From assembly GCA_019090765.1 (NCBI GenBank), contig JAHRVJ010000179.1:1-6482 (forward strand): 6,482 nucleotides of DNA, written 5' to 3'. This DNA comes from Ilumatobacteraceae bacterium (GTDB lineage Bacteria > Actinomycetota > Acidimicrobiia > Acidimicrobiales > Ilumatobacteraceae). The position numbers and the translations under genes were made by a program. The notes beneath the pieces were generated by a model. The model had not been told where the DNA came from and made no database searches. It saw nothing but the letters and a program-made list of their open reading frames with translations. Positions 6,474 to 6,482 of this stretch are shown here, piece after piece; positions within the stretch are counted from its first letter, which is position 1, and the number at the start of each line of letters is the position of its first letter.

Positions 6474-6482
6474 GCCCCACCA

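Noticed and set aside
1..6482. A novel defence, mobile or biosynthetic system
   Set aside because: All seven genes belong to well-known families and are arranged as independent or divergent units; no repeats, integrase, transposase, toxin-antitoxin pair or array was seen.

Overview
The window is a dense, moderately GC-rich bacterial segment with seven protein-coding genes on both strands and almost no spare DNA. The longest stretch between genes is about 77 bases. I see no RNA gene, mobile element, CRISPR array or repeat family. The host is most likely an actinobacterium, possibly of the Acidimicrobiia. The reasons are a DinB/mycothiol-dependent maleylpyruvate isomerase-type protein, an actinobacterial-style SurE, and several genes that appear to be transcribed without a leader. 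The class-level placement is inference.

Layout from left to right: (1) surE, minus strand, running off the left edge. (2) A Rieske-type non-heme iron oxygenase, plus strand, divergent from surE. (3) A cation diffusion facilitator (CDF) metal transporter, minus strand, whose 3' end overlaps the 3' end of the oxygenase gene by 86 bases. (4) An NfuA-like iron-sulfur carrier, plus strand, divergent from that transporter. (5) A second, CzcD-like CDF transporter, plus strand. (6) A DinB/maleylpyruvate-isomerase-like protein, plus strand. (7) A Cys/Met-metabolism PLP enzyme, minus strand, convergent with gene 6 and reaching almost to the right edge.

The genes do not form one obvious pathway. The loosest common thread is metal and sulfur handling: a Rieske [2Fe-2S] oxygenase, an Fe-S carrier between two metal exporters of different subfamilies, a protein family with a thiol cofactor, and a trans-sulfuration-type PLP enzyme. 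These are mostly housekeeping functions and the grouping may be chance. The most distinctive things seen in the sequence are the -10-like TANNNT boxes 6-9 bases before four of the start codons, where no Shine-Dalgarno sequence is visible, and the long tail-to-tail coding overlap. I found no convincing evidence of a previously undescribed system.
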